DNA of 46,095 nucleotides, from the NCBI GenBank assembly GCA_947601445.1, contig CANQGD010000013.1, forward strand, positions 1 through 46,095, read 5' to 3'. The notes under the pieces were generated by a model that saw nothing but the letters and a program-made list of their open reading frames with translations, made no database searches and had not been told where the DNA came from. Each line of letters starts with the position of its first letter. The stretch's first letter is position 1. This document shows, in pieces, positions 42,258-46,095 of this stretch. The stretch is from an uncultured Clostridia bacterium. GTDB lineage: Bacteria; Bacillota; Clostridia; Christensenellales; CAG-314. The position numbers and the translations under genes were made by a program.

Positions 42258-44081
42258 TTACGTCACAAATAATCTGCCCGCTTGGTATACCGTCAAAGAT
42301 AATATATATGCCAACGTGATTTGAAAAAGCGCCGATTTTATGCCTTTTTTCCACCCCTGTTCGGAAAAACTTGCCGAACAGGCTGCGACGCACGGCATTG
42401 TGAACAAATTGAATAGTACAAAACTGTACGCTCCCAACGGCGAGATCGCGCTTCCCACCCCCTGCGGCAATAATATTTGCAGCGTTGTAACGACTGTTTC
42501 CTTGGCGACGATACCCGATACGGTTGCTACGGCAAACTGCCAACCGCAACCGCGATCGTTAAATCCGAGCGGAGTAAATATGGGTGCGATTAGCCTTCCG
42601 AAGCGTGAAAGCATACTGTTTTGCGCAGATGTTTGTGCAAAGCGGAAGTCGAAATTGGTCAGTATCCACAACACAACGGACGCGGCAAAAATAACAGTTC
42701 CCGCTTTTATCAAAAAAGCCTTTCCTCTTTCCCACATCTGGCGCAACACGTTTTGTAATTTGGGTAAACGGTAGGGCGGCAGTTCCATCAAAAATATGTC
42801 GTCGGAATTCTGTTCTTTTTTATGGGGCAGTTTAAGTACAAGTCCGCCCACAATAATTGCGGCAATGCTTGCAAAATAAAAACTGACCGCGAACAGTGCG
42901 TTTCCGTCAAACACATAAGAAGTAAAAAAGGCGATTACCGCCAATTTTGCGGAACAGGGTACAAACGGGGCGAGAGTAATCGTCGTTTCTCTTTCCGACG
43001 TGTTTTTGATGGTGCGGGTGGACATTATTGCGGGAACGCTGCAACCGCAACCCAATATCATACATACAAAACTGCGGCCGCTCAGTCCCAGCGCATATAA
43101 CAATTTGTCCGTTATAAAAGCAATTCGAGACATATAACCGCATGCTTCGAGCATGGCTATGCAACCGAACAGTATCATCACCTGCGGCACAAAACCGACT
43201 ACGCTCATAACTCCGCCGATTATGCCGTCCGACACAAGCAATACAAACCATTGCGGGGTTTGTTTGAGAAGTTTTTTTACTGTCAATTGCAGCAACGGGG
43301 TGAGCCTGTTGTCTATCAGTGATGTCAACATTCCGCCCAAACCGTCTACGGAAACAAAAAATATTGCAGTTATCGTAAGAATAAATATCGGGAGCGCGAG
43401 CCATTTGTTCAGCAAAATTTTGTCGATTTTATCCGTATAGAGCAATGTATCGTTCGGTTTCTTTATTTTTACGGATCGTTGGATTGCGCGCTCGATAAAT
43501 TCGTATCTTTCTTCCGTGCTTTTTGCCGAGTATATCTTGTCGCTTCGCCTCGATGTCGCGGCAGCGGTGCAGGCTGCAATCAAATCTTCGATACCCTCTC
43601 CTTTCGCTGCGGAAATAGGTACGAAAGCGCAACCGAAGTGTTGCGCAAGTTTGCGTGAGTTTATCTCTATTCCTTTGACGCGTGCCTCGTCTTGCATATT
43701 CAGTGCCACTACAACGGGAATGTTAAGCTCCGACAGTTGCGTGGTCAACAGTAAATTGCGTTCGAGATTGGTGGAATCCACAACATTAAGTATTACGTCC
43801 GGCTTTTCCCGTTTGAGAAACGCCGCCGCGATTTGTTCTTCGGGGGTAAATGGGGAAAGGGAGTAACATCCGGGAGTGTCAATGATTTGCAATTGCGGCG
43901 CATGCTGACATATTCCCGTCTTGCGTTCCACGGTGACCCCGGGCCAATTGCCCACTTTTTGATTGCTGCCGGTCAATGCGTTGAAAAGAGTTGTCTTCCC
44001 GCAGTTGGGATTGCCGACAAGCGCAACCGAGATTTTGGCGGAAGGGCTATTATATTTATTATATAATATATTTTTATTCAT
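42258..44081 (-). CDS. feoB: ferrous iron transporter FeoB
   Basis: FeoB takes up Fe(II) through the membrane with the help of a GTPase-like domain. The 607 residues start with the G domain: G1 GNPNCGKTT, G2 region NWPGVTVE, G3 DTPGCYSL, G4 NMQD. The membrane part has the twin core motifs CGCSVPAIMSTR and VPCSAKLAVI with their Cys and two Gate-type regions. It is on the short side (usual 650-770), with a shorter helical spacer and no C-terminal Cys-rich tail. The start lies 8 bases after feoA, with no Shine-Dalgarno and a very AT-rich beginning, so coupling to feoA is likely. This transporter suits an anaerobic gut niche. Confidence 0.95.
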   Translation of the reverse strand: MNKNILYNKYNSPSAKISVALVGNPNCGKTTLFNALTGSNQKVGNWPGVTVERKTGICQHAPQLQIIDTPGCYSLSPFTPEEQIAAAFLKREKPDVILNVVDSTNLERNLLLTTQLSELNIPVVVALNMQDEARVKGIEINSRKLAQHFGCAFVPISAAKGEGIEDLIAACTAAATSRRSDKIYSAKSTEERYEFIERAIQRSVKIKKPNDTLLYTDKIDKILLNKWLALPIFILTITAIFFVSVDGLGGMLTSLIDNRLTPLLQLTVKKLLKQTPQWFVLLVSDGIIGGVMSVVGFVPQVMILFGCIAMLEACGYMSRIAFITDKLLYALGLSGRSFVCMILGCGCSVPAIMSTRTIKNTSERETTITLAPFVPCSAKLAVIAFFTSYVFDGNALFAVSFYFASIAAIIVGGLVLKLPHKKEQNSDDIFLMELPPYRLPKLQNVLRQMWERGKAFLIKAGTVIFAASVVLWILTNFDFRFAQTSAQNSMLSRFGRLIAPIFTPLGFNDRGCGWQFAVATVSGIVAKETVVTTLQILLPQGVGSAISPLGAYSFVLFNLFTMPCVAACSASFSEQGWKKGIKSALFQITLAYILSLTVYQAGRLFVT

Positions 44082-44089
44082 AACATTAT

Positions 44090-44437
44090 TTATAATTGGA
44101 ATTCAGACGGGGCAGAAGAGTTTTGGGCTGTCAATGCATTTGTAGGCACGCCGACTTGAACATTTGAAACAAAAGCGTCGGTTAGAAAAATCTTTTCCGC
44201 AGTTTTTTTGCGTAAGCAAAGACGATAACCCCTGACGGAGATTTCAACGGGATCGTTCAGCGGGGCGCGACGTATAACGCAAACTTTTGCGCCTACGGTA
44301 AGTCCGAGCTCTGCAAGACGTTCGGCTGCGGCGGCGGAAGTTACGATTTTGGCAACTTGCGCGCTCTGTCCTTTTTCAAGGTCCGCAAGGGTGCAATCAA
44401 AAACATCTTTGTTTGTTTGAGTTAATTTAATTGACAA
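44090..44437 (-). CDS. feoA: ferrous iron transport protein FeoA
   Basis: FeoA is a small SH3-like cytoplasmic partner needed for FeoB activity. Of 115 residues, about 12-88 show the family pattern: GQSAQVAKIV, RLAELGLTVGAKVCVIRRA, DPVEISVRGYRLCLRKKTAEKI. A tail of about 25 polar residues follows. The likely start is TTG at 44437, since no ATG lies nearby in frame; an AGG lies 9 bases upstream of it. A TATAAT is seen upstream on this strand (44452-44457), but its -35 is poor. No Fur-like palindrome was recognised. Confidence 0.92.
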   Translation of the reverse strand: MSIKLTQTNKDVFDCTLADLEKGQSAQVAKIVTSAAAAERLAELGLTVGAKVCVIRRAPLNDPVEISVRGYRLCLRKKTAEKIFLTDAFVSNVQVGVPTNALTAQNSSAPSEFQL

Positions 44438-44651
44438 TTTAATGAACCTGTATTATAATATGAGTACTTTCCGCTCAATAGGAGCGGTTTTTGATAAAAC
44501 CGACGGTCTGCGTACACAGCAGTCCGAAACGAAAATCTGCGGAGAGTAACAGTTTATACCAAGCGTTGAGAGCAAAATTTTGCGGTCGGAGACTTTCACA
44601 AAATTTTCCGAAAAAAACCCAAAAAACTTGTAAAAAGTTGCCGCAAAACAG
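44438..44651. other. gap between feoA and the rRNA promoter
   Basis: No 16S rRNA, tRNA or protein gene is present. A-rich tracts just upstream of the rRNA promoter (about 44600-44640) resemble an UP element. On the minus strand a TATAAT (44452-44457) may serve feoA. Confidence 0.5.
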
Positions 44652-44680
44652 TTGACACCTCTTGTTTGCTGTGGTATGAT
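44652..44680 (+). promoter_or_regulatory. strong promoter of the 23S rRNA gene
   Basis: TTGACA (44652-44657), a 17-base spacer, TATGAT (44675-44680), with A/T tracts upstream. The predicted start is near 44688. Confidence 0.85.
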
Positions 44681-44687
44681 TAATAGG

Positions 44688-44912
44688 CTGTTGATTAGAC
44701 AGGGTTGCTACAAGTTAGCAGCGTGTCGAAAACGGCGCCGCTGTTTTGCGGCAGAAAGGAACATTGACAACTGCATAGAACAATATTAAAGTTTAGAGTA
44801 ATCAAATATTAATCGAGTGTTAATATGCAAAAAATCCAAACGATTTTTGCTGCAATGACGCAGAGTTAATAAGAGTTAATTATTCAAGGATCTAACATTG
44901 ACGTAATTATAC
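44688..44912 (+). other. 23S rRNA leader
   Basis: The leader is about 225 bases and contains hairpin-forming stretches (GCCGC ... GCGGC at about 44739-44754) and a segment ACATTGACAACTGCATAGAA (44761-44780) like the spacer that precedes 23S in many Bacillota operons (boxA-like). No tRNA is present. Confidence 0.6.

Positions 44913-46095
<1,183 letters not shown>

Overview
The window looks like part of the chromosome of an anaerobic, gut-associated low-GC Gram-positive bacterium (Bacillota, Clostridia-like, possibly an uncultured Christensenellales-type lineage; the taxonomic placement is inference). The evidence is the S13-S11-S4-alpha-L17 gene order, sigma-A type promoters, strong Shine-Dalgarno sequences, a YabM/SpoVB-YabN(MazG) gene pair, rubrerythrin plus an A-type flavodiiron protein (anaerobe oxygen defence), FeoAB ferrous iron uptake, and a bile salt hydrolase, which points to an animal gut.

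Layout. Positions 1-3190 are the end of the ribosomal/RNA polymerase operon (rpsM, rpsK, rpsD, rpoA, rplQ) and its terminator. Positions 3500-10610 are an accessory surface-protein module: an XRE repressor gene is divergent from an operon holding a membrane TasA-like protein, a SipW-type signal peptidase, a membrane protein of unknown function, a TasA-like protein and a 1314-residue surface protein with GLUG-like repeats and a C-terminal DUF6273-like domain. A perfect 15-bp inverted repeat lies in the spacer of a near-consensus promoter, so the module looks like an analogue of the SinR/tapA-sipW-tasA switch of Bacillus. The signal peptidase and the membrane protein are each cut by an in-frame TAG codon.

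Positions 10610-15230 hold a small membrane protein, bile salt hydrolase, a small exported protein, the flavodiiron protein and peptidyl-tRNA hydrolase. Positions 15300-21040 hold mfd and a PrsA-like lipoprotein, with a Rex-like palindrome between the pth and mfd promoters. Positions 21060-26105 are a probable phospholipid operon: a VTT(DedA-like)-PlsC-zinc ribbon fusion containing a nine-G tract, a YfcC-family carrier and a second PlsC-zinc ribbon protein.

Positions 26160-30542 are a flippase-mazG-dus-trmL operon. Then come an esterase, maf with a divergent mreB-like gene, rubrerythrin, a lipoprotein with Cys/His repeats, a tyrosine phosphatase-uridine kinase pair, a LolD/FtsX-type ABC exporter with a small kinase, a membrane-anchored nuclease-fold protein lacking catalytic residues, and feoAB. 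The window ends inside a 23S rRNA gene that has its own strong promoter and no 16S gene directly upstream.
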